From: Pseudarthrobacter sp. BIM B-2242
Lineage (GTDB): Bacteria > Actinomycetota > Actinomycetes > Actinomycetales > Micrococcaceae
Assembly (NCBI RefSeq): GCF_014764445.1
Contig: NZ_CP061722.1
Span: 248,001-312,000 of the forward strand
Reading direction: 5' to 3'
DNA: 64,000 bases
Part shown: positions 1-8,232 of the stretch, piece by piece
Layout of the letters: every line of letters starts with the position of its first letter
Position numbering within the stretch: the first letter of the stretch is position 1
The notes under the pieces: model-generated
The model's database searches: none
The model's input: only the letters and a program-made list of their open reading frames with translations
Told to the model about the DNA's origin: nothing
Program-made: the position numbers and the translations under genes

Positions 1-453
1 GACCTTGGCCAGCTCGAGCGACTTGACCGTGCGGACCACCGGCAGGTTCTTGTCGGCGTTCCATGAGTCGTGCGCGGCGACCCCGGCCGGGGGATCGGTC
101 TTGCTGATCGCGAGGATGATCTGCGGGCGGCCGTCCTTGTCCGGGCCCATTTCCTGGGCGATGCGGGAGGCGAGGTCGATGGCGCCGTTCTTCGTCGGGC
201 AGGCGATGTAGATCTTCAGGTCCGAGCGCTCGTGCAGGATCGCGACGATCTCGGTCACCAGCGTGGACTTGCCCGCGCCGGGAGGGGAATCAACGATGGT
301 CACCGGCGCACCGGACCACACGCTGTGCAGTGCCTTGGCGAGCACGGAACCGATGACAAGGTTCCGGCCCTCGGGCACCACCACCTCGGGGGCGGGGATG
401 CTGGAAGTGACGGGTTCAATGCCCAGGTCGGCGAGGTCTAGTCCGAAGCTCAT
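1..453 (-). CDS. P-loop ATPase, SF1 helicase-like (N-terminal part, cut by window edge)
   Basis: The first 151 codons of a minus-strand gene are present and the rest lies beyond the left edge. The protein begins MSFGLDLADLG and has a clean Walker A, SPPGAGKST, at about residue 70. It is followed by IYIACPTKNGAIDLASRI, which matches the motif Ia region of superfamily 1 DNA helicases of the UvrD/RecD type. The ATP-binding role is directly visible; helicase activity is inferred from the spacing of these two motifs only. The ATG at 453 is chosen because a promoter-like element (CCGTACACAT) ends exactly 7 nt upstream, which implies a leaderless transcript and leaves no room for a Shine-Dalgarno sequence. 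Confidence 0.75.
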   Translation of the reverse strand, partial: MSFGLDLADLGIEPVTSSIPAPEVVVPEGRNLVIGSVLAKALHSVWSGAPVTIVDSPPGAGKSTLVTEIVAILHERSDLKIYIACPTKNGAIDLASRIAQEMGPDKDGRPQIILAISKTDPPAGVAAHDSWNADKNLPVVRTVKSLELAKV

Positions 454-460
454 GGCCCTC

Positions 461-490
461 ATGTGTACGGCCATCCGGGCAGCCCTCACC
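461..490 (-). promoter_or_regulatory. 30-bp promoter-like element (type A), leaderless start of the P-loop ATPase
   Basis: Read on the minus strand it has GGTGAG at the distal end (485-490) and CCGTACACAT at the proximal end, 30 nt in total. The ATG at 453 follows after 7 nt. The end motifs and spacing match eight other copies in the window. Confidence 0.7.
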
Positions 491-854
491 GGCCTTGCAC
501 TGCCCAAAACAGGGTTTTTCGGCCCGTTGAGGGCGTATTCAGGGGTTTATGACCAACCTGACCGACCAGTGACCGACCCAATGACCACCCCTGCTTCCCA
601 GTGCTGGCGCGGAATTTGGGCAATGGGCGACCAAACCGACCAGCGGGAGGTATGCCTATAGGAGAGAAGGTGAGTAACGGGGAAGAACGAGGGTCCCTAT
701 ATGTAGTAGTAGTTAACTGATCGGTTTGATCGGTCATATATATATAAAGGGCCCTCCTTCCCAGTGCTGGCGCGGATTTTTATGGGCGACCAGGTGGTCG
801 CCATCTGGTCGCCATGGTCGCCATTTGATCGGTCACAGGGAATCCGCCGGCCAT

Positions 855-884
855 GGTGAGCCTGCGCCCCGGCGCCGTACACAT
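855..884 (+). promoter_or_regulatory. 30-bp promoter-like element (type A), leaderless start at 892
   Basis: GGTGAG at 855-860 and CCGTACACAT ending at 884. The ATG of the next gene follows after exactly 7 nt with no Shine-Dalgarno sequence. Confidence 0.7.
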
Positions 885-891
885 AGTGGGT

Positions 892-1998
892 ATGACAGCC
901 ATCGCCATTGCCCCCGCCTCTTCGAAGGAAATGCTCACCGCGTACCGCCGCGAACAACGGATGACATCCACCGACAACGGATCGCCCTGCGACCGCTCCG
1001 GCTTCCCCGGCCTTTCCCTCACCCCTGACGGGATGATCTACCGGCGCGGCACGAGCCTCCTCTACCAGCCGCTGAACGACAAGGCCCGCGACCTGGACCA
1101 CGTCCTGCTGACCGAGCTGCTGACCCACGACGAAAAGATCACCGCCATCGCCGACAAGGGCACGTTCGAGGCTCTGCAGACCGTCGCCGCAACCGAGCCC
1201 GAGGACCAGTACGGCTCCATCGCCAAGCGCCTCAAAGTCCTCAACAGCCTCCCGGCGTCCGTGCGCATGCCCATCCTCACCGATGCCCTGGCCTACCGGT
1301 ACTGGCTGCCCGACGGAAAGGACGAGGCAAGCTTCGCGGACTGGGCTGCCGCCTTCAACGCCACCGGCCCCACCGCGTCCCTCTCGATGCGCCGCCTCAT
1401 CGATCTCGCCGTCGACGGCGTGAAGTACAGCGGGCTGAAGTTCGACAACACGGTGTCGGCACTCCGCAGGGCCGAAGCCCGGCTGATGGAGCAGTGCGTC
1501 TGGAGCAACATTTCCTCCGACGTCCAGGTGTTCGGCATGCTGGAGAGCTACTCGAACAAGATCAACGCCCTGCGCACCATCGACCCGGGCCTGCTGGAGC
1601 TGCACGTTCTGGACGGCCGGGTCTGCAAGGTGAAGCCGATGAACAACACCCACCGCGACTTCTCCGCTTCCGTGTCCCAGCCGTTCAAGCTCAAGGAAAA
1701 CAAGCCCCTGCGCATGACGGACGGGTACGGCCTGGCCGAGACGACCATGACCGAGCTGCGCTTCGGTGCCGGTGAAATGCACGCGGTGTTCGACCAGCCT
1801 TCCGGCACCGGTCAGGGCCAGGCCATGGTCATGAGCGCCAAGCAGGGCACCCGGGCCCTCTATGTGGCTGAGGGCACCTTCGATATGCCCGCATCCCGCC
1901 CCGTGAACCGGCGCTGGCTCTCCGGCACCAAGGTTGAACGGGTCGCTGACCGCACCGTTCCGCTGGACGTGATCCTCGCGGGCGCCCCGGTCGAATAG
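892..1998 (+). CDS. Hypothetical protein (368 aa), leaderless
   Basis: I do not recognise this 368-residue protein. It looks soluble: no signal peptide, no membrane helix, mixed charge. A Thr/Gly-rich stretch near the C terminus (MTDGYGLAETTMTELRFGAG) hints at a beta-rich end. The ATG at 892 is preferred over in-frame codons upstream because it sits 7 nt after a type-A promoter-like element. It is followed by a strong hairpin (2005-2046) and then the VWA gene, which has its own copy of the same element, so the two are probably co-regulated but separately transcribed. Codon use is like its neighbours, and the full-length frame with strong third-position GC supports a real gene. Confidence 0.75.
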   Translation: MTAIAIAPASSKEMLTAYRREQRMTSTDNGSPCDRSGFPGLSLTPDGMIYRRGTSLLYQPLNDKARDLDHVLLTELLTHDEKITAIADKGTFEALQTVAATEPEDQYGSIAKRLKVLNSLPASVRMPILTDALAYRYWLPDGKDEASFADWAAAFNATGPTASLSMRRLIDLAVDGVKYSGLKFDNTVSALRRAEARLMEQCVWSNISSDVQVFGMLESYSNKINALRTIDPGLLELHVLDGRVCKVKPMNNTHRDFSASVSQPFKLKENKPLRMTDGYGLAETTMTELRFGAGEMHAVFDQPSGTGQGQAMVMSAKQGTRALYVAEGTFDMPASRPVNRRWLSGTKVERVADRTVPLDVILAGAPVE

Positions 1999-2004
1999 AA
2001 GCCT

Positions 2005-2046
2005 CTCCGCCCTCCCGCCACGGCTGTCACCAGGTGGGAGGGCGGA
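2005..2046. terminator. GC-rich hairpin after the gene ending at 1998
   Basis: CTCCGCCCTCCC at 2005-2016 pairs with GGGAGGGCGGAG at 2035-2046, a 12-bp stem with an 18-nt loop. There is no T-run, so it may act as an attenuator or an atypical terminator. Confidence 0.55.
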
Positions 2047-2071
2047 GCTGTGTCCGGGCCCTGTCCGGTGC

Positions 2072-2101
2072 GGTGACGGTTCCCCGGCGGGCCGTACACA
2101 T
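2072..2101 (+). promoter_or_regulatory. 30-bp promoter-like element (type A), leaderless start of VWA gene
   Basis: GGTGAC at 2072-2077 and CCGTACACAT ending at 2101; the ATG at 2109 follows after 7 nt. It lies directly after the hairpin that ends the preceding gene. Confidence 0.7.
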
Positions 2102-2108
2102 GAGGACC

Positions 2109-3449
2109 ATGACGACCACGAAGCCCACCGCTGAACAGAACCTGCACTTCATGGCCTGGCGTGCCACGGCCCTGCAGATGATGCCGTACATGTCCGACGT
2201 GATCTTCGCCTTCCGTCCCGTCGCGTGTGACGACGTGGACACCTTCGCGGTGGACCCCGGACTCCGGCTCTACATCAACTTCGAGAACACCATCCCCAAG
2301 GGTGCCCGCTTCAACGGCGAGGCCATCCTGCACGAATGCGGCCACGTCTTCGGTGAACACAGCAAGCTGGCCGAACTCGCCGGGGTCAAGGACGAAGAAC
2401 GTGACGCCTGGAACCTCGCGGGCGACTTTGCGATCAACGACGACCTGCGCGACGCCGGATGCAGCCTGCTCGCCGCCCACGGCGTCTTTGCCGCCCAGAT
2501 CGGCCAGCCCGACTACCAGACCCCGATGCACTACATGGACGTCCTGCGGAAGCTGATGAAGAACGCCAAGCCCAAGCCCCAGCAGGGCCAGGGCCAGCCC
2601 TCCGACAAGCCGGGGCAGCCCGGCGACGGCAGCGGCGGCAAGCCGACCCCGGAGAAGGGCTGCGGTTCCGGCGCCGGTGGCAAGAAGGGCGGCTATGAGC
2701 TGCCCGAACACGCCATGGGCGGGGATGCCAGCGCAGCGTCCCAGGCCGAGAAAGAACTGATCCGCATTTCCACCGCCTCCAACATCCGGAAGCACCAGGA
2801 ACAGCACGGCATCGGCTCGGTGCCGGGCGGTCTGGCGCAGATCGTCGCCGAGATTGAGGAAGAGTCCACCACCCCGTGGGAGCGCCAGCTCGGCTCCTTC
2901 CTGCGCCGCGCCGTGGCGATCACCGCCGGGAACTTCGACCTGTCCTACCTGCGCCGGAACCGCCGCCGCCTCAACGAGGAGCTGTGCGACCGCAGCGGCC
3001 GGATCGTCGGCCGTGTGGTGGCTCCCGGCTACATCAAGCCGATCCCCTCGGTCCACTTCTACCGCGACACGTCCGGGTCAGTCAGCGACCACGACCTCGC
3101 CGTTGCCACCAACGAAGTCGAGGGCATTTCCAAGCGCCTGGGCATCAAGGGCACCGACCTGATGGTCACCGACGTGGACGTGACCGTGTACGAGTCCAAG
3201 AAGTTCACCGGCAAGGCCTCCGTAAAGGAAATCTCGGGCCGTGGCGGTACGGACATGCGCAACGCCATCACCAACTCCTGCGAGGCAAAGAAGCGCCCGT
3301 CGGTGATCGTGATCGCCACGGACGGCGAAACGCCCTGGCCTGACGAGCGCCCGCTCGTCCCGGTCGTGGTCCTGCTGATCAACGGCTCCAAGTGGGCCAA
3401 GGACGCCATCCCCGAATGGGCACACGTGGTCGAGGTGAACACCAAGTGA
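2109..3449 (+). CDS. VWA-like protein with putative metallopeptidase domain
   Basis: This 446-residue protein has two halves. The N-terminal half carries LHECGHVFGEH at about residues 74-84, an HExxH-type zinc site in which the third position is Cys, as in the putative metallopeptidase domain found in front of VWA-like domains (DUF2201 type). A Gln/Pro/Gly/Lys-rich linker spans roughly 151-196. The C-terminal half is a von Willebrand A-like domain with a MIDAS signature DTSGS at 320-324 and a later ATDGE. Proteins of this build usually work with a MoxR-type AAA+ ATPase, and one is encoded at 5939-7066. The start is fixed by the leaderless promoter. The downstream gene overlaps by 4 nt (GTGA), so 2109, 3446 and 4204 form a translationally coupled operon. 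The substrate is unknown. Confidence 0.8.
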   Translation: MTTTKPTAEQNLHFMAWRATALQMMPYMSDVIFAFRPVACDDVDTFAVDPGLRLYINFENTIPKGARFNGEAILHECGHVFGEHSKLAELAGVKDEERDAWNLAGDFAINDDLRDAGCSLLAAHGVFAAQIGQPDYQTPMHYMDVLRKLMKNAKPKPQQGQGQPSDKPGQPGDGSGGKPTPEKGCGSGAGGKKGGYELPEHAMGGDASAASQAEKELIRISTASNIRKHQEQHGIGSVPGGLAQIVAEIEEESTTPWERQLGSFLRRAVAITAGNFDLSYLRRNRRRLNEELCDRSGRIVGRVVAPGYIKPIPSVHFYRDTSGSVSDHDLAVATNEVEGISKRLGIKGTDLMVTDVDVTVYESKKFTGKASVKEISGRGGTDMRNAITNSCEAKKRPSVIVIATDGETPWPDERPLVPVVVLLINGSKWAKDAIPEWAHVVEVNTK

Positions 3450-4207
3450 GCGACAAACTCGCCATCTTCCACGGCTACCGACTGCCCGAAGGGACGGACC
3501 TGATCGGCCTGGCCGAAACCCTGCGGACGGTGTTCCTGCCCATCCGGGACACCTTGGAAATCAAGGACATCGCCACCCAGGCCTCGCGCATCCTGAGCGC
3601 CGCGGACGTGGCCGGAACCGACCGGCCCGCCGCGGTGATCTTCGACGCCGTCCAGGCCCATTCCGAGCACGTCGCCCAGATTCTCGCCGGCCAGCACGAC
3701 TGCGCCCTGCCGGTGGCCAGCGCCGCCGTTTCCGACGACCCGGCGACCGGCCGGCTGTACCTGCTGCTGCACGCCCGGCACGCCGAGTACAGCCGCGCCA
3801 TGGATGACCACGGCATCGCCGAATACTTCCCGTACTGGGACGAGGACGAGGACCTTCCGGCCCGGCCGCTCGGCATCAGCGAAGCGGACTGGACCGAACG
3901 CCGCGCCGCCTGGGAACGAGTCCTGCGCGGTGCGCACCCCGCCCACCCGTCCGGAATGTTCCAGATCGCCTTCGGCAGCCCCATGCCGGACATGGACGTG
4001 GTCACCCGCACGGAGGAAGTCCTGGCAGCCCTGCCCACCCTCGACGACCGGGTCCGCGCAGCCTTCGAGCGGCTCGCCTCCGAGCAGGAGTTCGAGTCAC
4101 TGGAGGAGCACTTTGCTTTCGCCGCCTCCGTGCCGGACCACCTGGACCGCTTCCGCGCGGCGATGAAACCGATCGGCATCGAAGACCTGGCCGGGGGAGC
4201 GTCATGA
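3446..4207 (+). CDS. Hypothetical acidic protein (253 aa) in VWA operon
   Basis: A 253-residue, strongly acidic, soluble protein that I do not recognise. It starts with GTG overlapping the TGA of the VWA gene (GTGA) and its own stop overlaps the next ATG (ATGA), so all three genes are translationally coupled and probably act together. Two clusters of acidic residues (YWDEDEDLP at about 130; ERLASEQEFESLEEHF near the C terminus) and a lack of Cys suggest a cytoplasmic adaptor rather than an enzyme with an obvious active site. Function unknown; the operon context ties it to MoxR/VWA work. Confidence 0.7.
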   Translation: MSDKLAIFHGYRLPEGTDLIGLAETLRTVFLPIRDTLEIKDIATQASRILSAADVAGTDRPAAVIFDAVQAHSEHVAQILAGQHDCALPVASAAVSDDPATGRLYLLLHARHAEYSRAMDDHGIAEYFPYWDEDEDLPARPLGISEADWTERRAAWERVLRGAHPAHPSGMFQIAFGSPMPDMDVVTRTEEVLAALPTLDDRVRAAFERLASEQEFESLEEHFAFAASVPDHLDRFRAAMKPIGIEDLAGGAS

Positions 4208-5127
4208 GCGCCGTTCCGGTCCCGATGGCCCCTGCCCACCGGTTCATCCCGGCCGTGCAGTCCGTCACCGAGCGCCTTGGCGTTACCGTGGCCGTGGACC
4301 GCCAGCCGAACCTGTGCCGCTGGGCGGTGCACACCACCGACACCGCAGGACGGGACATCATGGTCACCGGCCCGAGCCGGGGCGACGCCGCCAACCCCTC
4401 CAACCGGGAGCTGGCAGCCCAGATCACCACCGCCGTCGATTCCCTCGGTGTCGAGGTCGGCCAGGTCTTCACCTCCGACTGGCCCACGGCGACCCTGCTG
4501 CGCGCAAAGACCGCACTCCCGGTCACCGACCTGTCCGCCCCGCCGGCGTCCCTGGTCAAGGCACGCAACGGCATCGCAGCCGTCGAACGCCGGGCCGTCT
4601 CCGGACTGGTCCTAGCCTGTGACGCCTCCCGCGGCAAGGGCCGCTCCATCAACGGGTGCGGCTGGGTCTTGGCCTATGCCAACGGGGCAGACCCTGTCGT
4701 GGGCGCGTACACCACGGTGTCCGAGCACGGCGGCATCCGGGCCGGGGAGCTGGCAGCCATCCGCCGTGGCCTTCAGGCAACCCTGAACCTGCACCCGGTC
4801 CTGCGCGACGGCACCGGCTCCCTGACGGTCCTGTCGGACTCCAAGTCCGCCCTGGACCTGCTGGCCCGCGTCACGGCCGACGAGGACGTCTCCGGCGAGG
4901 ATGGCGACTCGGTGCAGGAATGCCGGCGCATCCTGGGTTCGGCACGCGGCGCGGACATCCGCTTCGAGTGGGTCCGCGGCCACGACGGGCACCCGCTGAA
5001 CGAGATCGCCGACCGGCTGGCCGTCCTGGCCCGACGGAACCGCGAAATGGGAGTCGATGACATCACCGGCCACCGGATGCTCGCCGGCGTCCGGGAGGAC
5101 GCAAAGGTCATCTGCGCGGCACTCTAA
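4204..5127 (+). CDS. RNase H-fold protein (C-terminal RNase HI-like domain)
   Basis: A 307-residue protein. The N-terminal ~130 residues are unassigned. The C-terminal part has the RNase HI layout: ACDAS (Asp140), GELAAIRRGL (Glu182), LSDSKSAL (Asp212), VRGHDGHPLNEIADRLA (His260, Asp270). All four acidic catalytic positions and the His are present, so an active nuclease on RNA/DNA hybrids is likely from the family, though not proven. The start ATG overlaps the previous stop, making this the last gene of the VWA operon. Ribonuclease H in a MoxR/VWA operon is unusual and worth noting. Confidence 0.8.
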   Translation: MSAVPVPMAPAHRFIPAVQSVTERLGVTVAVDRQPNLCRWAVHTTDTAGRDIMVTGPSRGDAANPSNRELAAQITTAVDSLGVEVGQVFTSDWPTATLLRAKTALPVTDLSAPPASLVKARNGIAAVERRAVSGLVLACDASRGKGRSINGCGWVLAYANGADPVVGAYTTVSEHGGIRAGELAAIRRGLQATLNLHPVLRDGTGSLTVLSDSKSALDLLARVTADEDVSGEDGDSVQECRRILGSARGADIRFEWVRGHDGHPLNEIADRLAVLARRNREMGVDDITGHRMLAGVREDAKVICAAL

Positions 5128-5133
5128 GCGCCA

Positions 5134-5781
5134 TCAGTACGGGTGGACCCGCCCGCCGAATCCGAACAGGTTCCTCGGCTTCTTGTACCCGTAAAGCGCG
5201 GGGAGGTCGACGACTATGCCCGGCCCGGCGGTTCTGGGTTTGTGCGTTTTGACTTTGACGTCCACGTCCCGAAGTGGGCTGTGGACAGATACACGGGGAG
5301 TGGCGCCCTGGACAAATAGCGCACAACCCCATTCGGCCTTGCTCGGGATCCGGGCCGGTCCAATGTCGATACTTGATACGCCCGGTTCGGGTGGCGGAAT
5401 GAAGGGGACCCCGAAGAAAGAAACCGCTCCTGTGGCTTTCGTCTTCTTCCCACCCAGGTTCAATATCAGCGGCCGGCCTCCGTAGGCTTCATCGGAAATG
5501 TCGCGCAGGCCACGGTTGCGGATGCGCACCTGAACTACAAAGGACGCTGGTCCGTCGTGATTGCTCTCCACCTCGGTCACATATTCGGGATGTTCATCGT
5601 CGCCGGAGTCAATCCGTACCAACCGCGCCCTTCCCACTATCTGGACGTTCCGCACGTCGATCTCTAGGCGTCCTCGGTGTGAGCCGTACCGTCGCGCTGC
5701 CCATATGCCAGCGGCACTTCCGCCCGCGGTCAAAGCTGCGCCAACGACGATGCCAATGACGGTGAGAATTTCCGCGTCCAT
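5134..5781 (-). CDS. Hypothetical membrane-anchored protein (215 aa)
   Basis: It starts MDAEILTVIGIVVGAALTAG, giving a single N-terminal transmembrane segment at about residues 5-28. A mainly beta-looking soluble domain follows, with repeated hydrophobic/charged alternation (VQIVGRARLVRID, SFVVQVRIRNRGL). It is encoded on the minus strand, convergent with the RNase H-fold gene (6 nt between stops) and divergent from the MoxR gene. The ATG at 5781 is preferred over a longer upstream start because it opens directly into the membrane segment. Its lower GC and less regular codon use than the neighbouring operon suggest separate acquisition. No family recognised. Confidence 0.6.
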   Translation of the reverse strand: MDAEILTVIGIVVGAALTAGGSAAGIWAARRYGSHRGRLEIDVRNVQIVGRARLVRIDSGDDEHPEYVTEVESNHDGPASFVVQVRIRNRGLRDISDEAYGGRPLILNLGGKKTKATGAVSFFGVPFIPPPEPGVSSIDIGPARIPSKAEWGCALFVQGATPRVSVHSPLRDVDVKVKTHKPRTAGPGIVVDLPALYGYKKPRNLFGFGGRVHPY

Positions 5782-5857
5782 GCGCCTATCTTGGATGCCG
5801 AGCCGGCAATTGTCTTCACATCCTTCCGAAATCAGGGGCACAAGTTTCTGTGCCGGT

Positions 5858-5887
5858 GGTGAGAGGGTTCCGGCGCTCCGCACACAT
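5858..5887 (+). promoter_or_regulatory. 30-bp promoter-like element (type A) of the MoxR gene
   Basis: GGTGAG at 5858-5863 and CCGCACACAT ending at 5887. Here the start codon is about 50 nt further on and has its own Shine-Dalgarno (TAGGAG), so this transcript has a leader, which shows that the element is a promoter rather than a translation signal. Confidence 0.7.
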
Positions 5888-5938
5888 GAGGTTCAGACAG
5901 GGGCAACCGCCCCACCGAACCTCGTAGGAGAAAACACC

Positions 5939-7066
5939 ATGACCGATTCACTGAACACCCCGTTTATGCGAGCACTTGCCGCCGGTATCGCCGCGAACGT
6001 CCCCGTCCTGCTCTGGGGCGGCCCGGGTGAGACCAAGACTGCCTTCATCGAAAACTCCGCTGCAGCCTGGGGCCGCGAATGCCGGACCATCGTCGGTTCC
6101 ACCCGCGAGGCCCCCGACTTCCTGGGTGTCATGGTCCAGGAGGACTCCGGCGACATTGCCTACTCCTCGTTCAAGTGGGTCCGCGAATTGAACGAAGCGG
6201 CCTCCGGCCTGCTGTTCCTGGACGAGTTCAACACTGCCTCCCCGTCCACGATGAAGGGCATGCTCCGCGTCATGCAGGAGCGCTACGTCGGTGACGTGAA
6301 GATCAAGGACTCCGTCTCCATCGTCGCTGCGGCCAACCCCACCGAAATCGCGGTGGACGCCTACGACCTTCCGGCTCCGATGGCCAACCGCATCATGCAC
6401 CTCGACTGGGTGTTCCCCGAGGATTTCTGGCTGGAAAACGTCGCCACCGACTTCAAGCACGCTGTCTACCCGCGCCTGTCCGCCCTGCTGACCGGCGACG
6501 CTGTGGACCGTCGCGCAAACATCGCCGGTGCCGTGGTGGCTTACCTGAAGCACGCCGTCGGCCAGCTCAAGCCGGGCGCACCGAAGGACGCCACCAAGGC
6601 TGGCGCAGCATGGGCCTCACCGCGTGCCTGGACCAACGTGATCGCCGTCCTGTCCCAGCTCCGCGCTGACGACACGGAAGCCGCCCTGCTGGTCGTCAAG
6701 GGCCTCGTAGGCGACTCCGCCGCCGTCAAGTTCATCACCTGGCTCCAGGCCGCTGACCTCTACAACCCCGCCGAGGTCATTGCCGACCCGACCATCGTCG
6801 AATGGGACACCATCCGCCCGGACCGCCTGTTCGCCCTCGTCCAGTCCCTCGGCACGCTGGGCACCAGCAACCCCGACCTGTGGTCGGGCGCGGCGATGGC
6901 CCTGACCTACTGCGCCGAAGCAGGTCGCCCCGACTTCGCCACCCCGAGCGCTCAGAAGCTGATGAACGCCATCCCGGCCAAGAAGAAGATGCCGCGCGAG
7001 TTCCAGCTGGCCTTCGCTGAACTGTTCGAAAACACCCACCACTCCATTTCCGCAGCCGCCGCGTAG
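5939..7066 (+). CDS. MoxR-type AAA+ ATPase
   Basis: A 375-residue single-domain AAA+ protein. Walker A is WGGPGETKTAF (Lys33, Thr34), with Glu-Thr where most family members have xG before the Lys. Walker B is GLLFLDEFN (about 90-98), followed by a sensor-1-like IVAAANPTE. MoxR proteins act as chaperone-like ATPases that, with a VWA-domain partner, remodel or insert metal into target proteins; the VWA partner is most likely the product of 2109-3449, three genes upstream and under the same promoter type. The ATG at 5939 has a good Shine-Dalgarno (GTAGGAG) at about 9 nt. A T-tailed hairpin follows the stop. Confidence 0.85.
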   Translation: MTDSLNTPFMRALAAGIAANVPVLLWGGPGETKTAFIENSAAAWGRECRTIVGSTREAPDFLGVMVQEDSGDIAYSSFKWVRELNEAASGLLFLDEFNTASPSTMKGMLRVMQERYVGDVKIKDSVSIVAAANPTEIAVDAYDLPAPMANRIMHLDWVFPEDFWLENVATDFKHAVYPRLSALLTGDAVDRRANIAGAVVAYLKHAVGQLKPGAPKDATKAGAAWASPRAWTNVIAVLSQLRADDTEAALLVVKGLVGDSAAVKFITWLQAADLYNPAEVIADPTIVEWDTIRPDRLFALVQSLGTLGTSNPDLWSGAAMALTYCAEAGRPDFATPSAQKLMNAIPAKKKMPREFQLAFAELFENTHHSISAAAA

Positions 7067-7078
7067 CGGAACCGACAG

Positions 7079-7119
7079 GGCCCGGCCCGTCCCCGTAGAG
7101 GGGGCGTGCCGGGCCTTTT
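7079..7119 (+). terminator. Rho-independent terminator after MoxR gene
   Basis: GGCCCGGC pairs with GCCGGGCC (7108-7115), followed by TTTT. It sits 13 nt after the MoxR stop, between convergent genes. Confidence 0.8.
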
Positions 7120-7129
7120 CTGTCTCTTC

Positions 7130-7660
7130 TCACGCCATCGGTCTGCCGACCCAGGCCAGGTGCGTCTCTGCCGTGGTGAGCCCGTCACGGCGGCGTCCAC
7201 GCAGGATCCCGACCCGGGTCCTGCCCTCCACCACCTGCAGGCCCTCACCGGGCGGGTCGAGCAGGGACCGGTGAATCAGCACCGGCGGCACCGACCAGGT
7301 ACCCCGGGTCTCCCAGTCGGCGGCCACGGCCGGCTTGTACCGGGACTTGGCGGCCAGCCAGTGCCGGTGCTGGCCGGCGAACTCGTCGATGAGCCCGGCC
7401 TCGCTGGCCCCGGTGGGCATGGTGTCGAAATCAGGGCACAGCACGTCCTCCAGATCCCAGGTGACCCGGTCGAGCGAAACGCTGCCGTAGTCGTCCCGGA
7501 GTTCGTCACGGTCCCCGAACTCCCACAGCCACTGCCGGAGAACCTCTGCCGGCCATCCGAGGACTGCGATCTCCGGGCGTGCCAGGAACGCGGTGAACTC
7601 ACGCTCATCCCTGACGTGGCGGTCAGGGTCCAGCACCAGGTCGCCCAGGCGGGTGACCAC
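7130..7660 (-). CDS. Hypothetical protein (about 176 aa)
   Basis: A soluble protein with no recognised domain. The C-terminal part (VVEGRTRVGILRGRRRDG) is basic and beta-like, the middle is acidic and Trp-rich. Two starts are possible: TTG at 7678, overlapping the preceding gene, or GTG at 7660, which lies 4 nt after that gene's stop with TAGG just upstream; I use the latter. The tight packing with the gene at 7665-8126 indicates a two-gene operon read leftwards and ending at the MoxR terminator region. Confidence 0.6.
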   Translation of the reverse strand: MVTRLGDLVLDPDRHVRDEREFTAFLARPEIAVLGWPAEVLRQWLWEFGDRDELRDDYGSVSLDRVTWDLEDVLCPDFDTMPTGASEAGLIDEFAGQHRHWLAAKSRYKPAVAADWETRGTWSVPPVLIHRSLLDPPGEGLQVVEGRTRVGILRGRRRDGLTTAETHLAWVGRPMA

Positions 7661-7664
7661 GGGC

Positions 7665-8126
7665 CTACTTGGCGGCAACCGGCCCGTCGCCTTCCACGAG
7701 CCGCAGCTTGGGTTTCAGGCCCGGCCACGGGTACAGGGACTGTGCCCGCTTGAAGGAGACACCGCCGTCGGGCAATTCGATGAACTCCGAGCCCTCATGG
7801 GTGCCGGCGGCGTGGGCCACCGCCGCCAGCACAAGGTTCACCAGGTCCCGGTCCAGGCCGGACACGACGTCCCCGAGGGTGACAAGGCTGTCCCCGGAGA
7901 GAGACGCCACCAGGAGCAGGAACCGCTTCTCCCCGCCGGACAGGCCGCCGATGTGGGACGGGATGGACTCGAAATCGATCCAGGGGTCGCCATCCTCGTT
8001 GGTCTGCATCCATTCGTACCCGGTGCCGGCGAACCGGCCGTTGAAAGCCCGGATCAGCAGCTCGGTGGCCGCCTCCTGCGGGTAGGAGCCTTTCGCCCAG
8101 GCGCGCAGCGCGTCGAACCGGTCCAT
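7665..8126 (-). CDS. Hypothetical protein (153 aa)
   Basis: It begins MDRFDALRAWAKGSYPQEAA behind a Shine-Dalgarno (GGAAGGA). It contains GGLSGGEKRFLLLVASLSG at about residues 60-78, which resembles the ABC signature, but there is no Walker A or B and the protein is far too short for an ABC ATPase. The rest is helical and acidic. It resembles small Actinobacteria-specific proteins of unknown function. First gene of a two-gene minus-strand operon, divergent from the gene at 8233. Confidence 0.65.
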   Translation of the reverse strand: MDRFDALRAWAKGSYPQEAATELLIRAFNGRFAGTGYEWMQTNEDGDPWIDFESIPSHIGGLSGGEKRFLLLVASLSGDSLVTLGDVVSGLDRDLVNLVLAAVAHAAGTHEGSEFIELPDGGVSFKRAQSLYPWPGLKPKLRLVEGDGPVAAK

Positions 8127-8232
8127 GCTCTGTCCTTCCAGCGGCGGGTGCTTGTGGACAGTGTATGTGCCCGCTCTGACTCTGGCACCAGTTCCGCTGT
8201 CACACTTTGGGCTGCGCCGCACACAAGGGGGC

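Larger units (their letters stand above)
454..891. repeat. Repeat-rich AT-patched intergenic region, candidate origin or partition site
   Basis: No convincing gene lies in this 438-nt gap between divergent promoters. A direct repeat starting CTTCCCAGTGCTGGCGCGGA occurs at 594-613 and 757-776, each followed within about 12 nt by ATGGGCGACC. Between and around the copies are many short GACC/GGTC units: GACCGACC, ACCGACCAG, TGATCGGTT and TTGATCGGTCA. A cluster of three GGTCGCCAT units lies at about 795-824, and ATGGGCGACC pairs with the adjacent GGTCGCCAT as an inverted repeat. A run of alternating TA at about 737-747 is the most AT-rich tract nearby. A 16-codon frame at 670-720 starts with GTG behind GGAGAGAAG, but I do not call it. 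Iteron origin, partition site or operator cluster are all possible. Confidence 0.5.

Noticed and set aside
670..720. 16-codon frame starting GTG behind GGAGAGAAG
   Set aside because: Lies within the repeat cluster, Val-rich end from a GTA repeat, no further support.
7890..7960. LSGGEKRF resembles the ABC transporter signature
   Set aside because: The protein is 153 residues, with no Walker A or B.
8220..8226. CCGCACACAA before the gene at 8233 as a tenth type-A element
   Set aside because: The -35 end reads CTGTCA, the last base of the -10 is A, and the spacing to ATG is 6, so it is listed only as a weak candidate.
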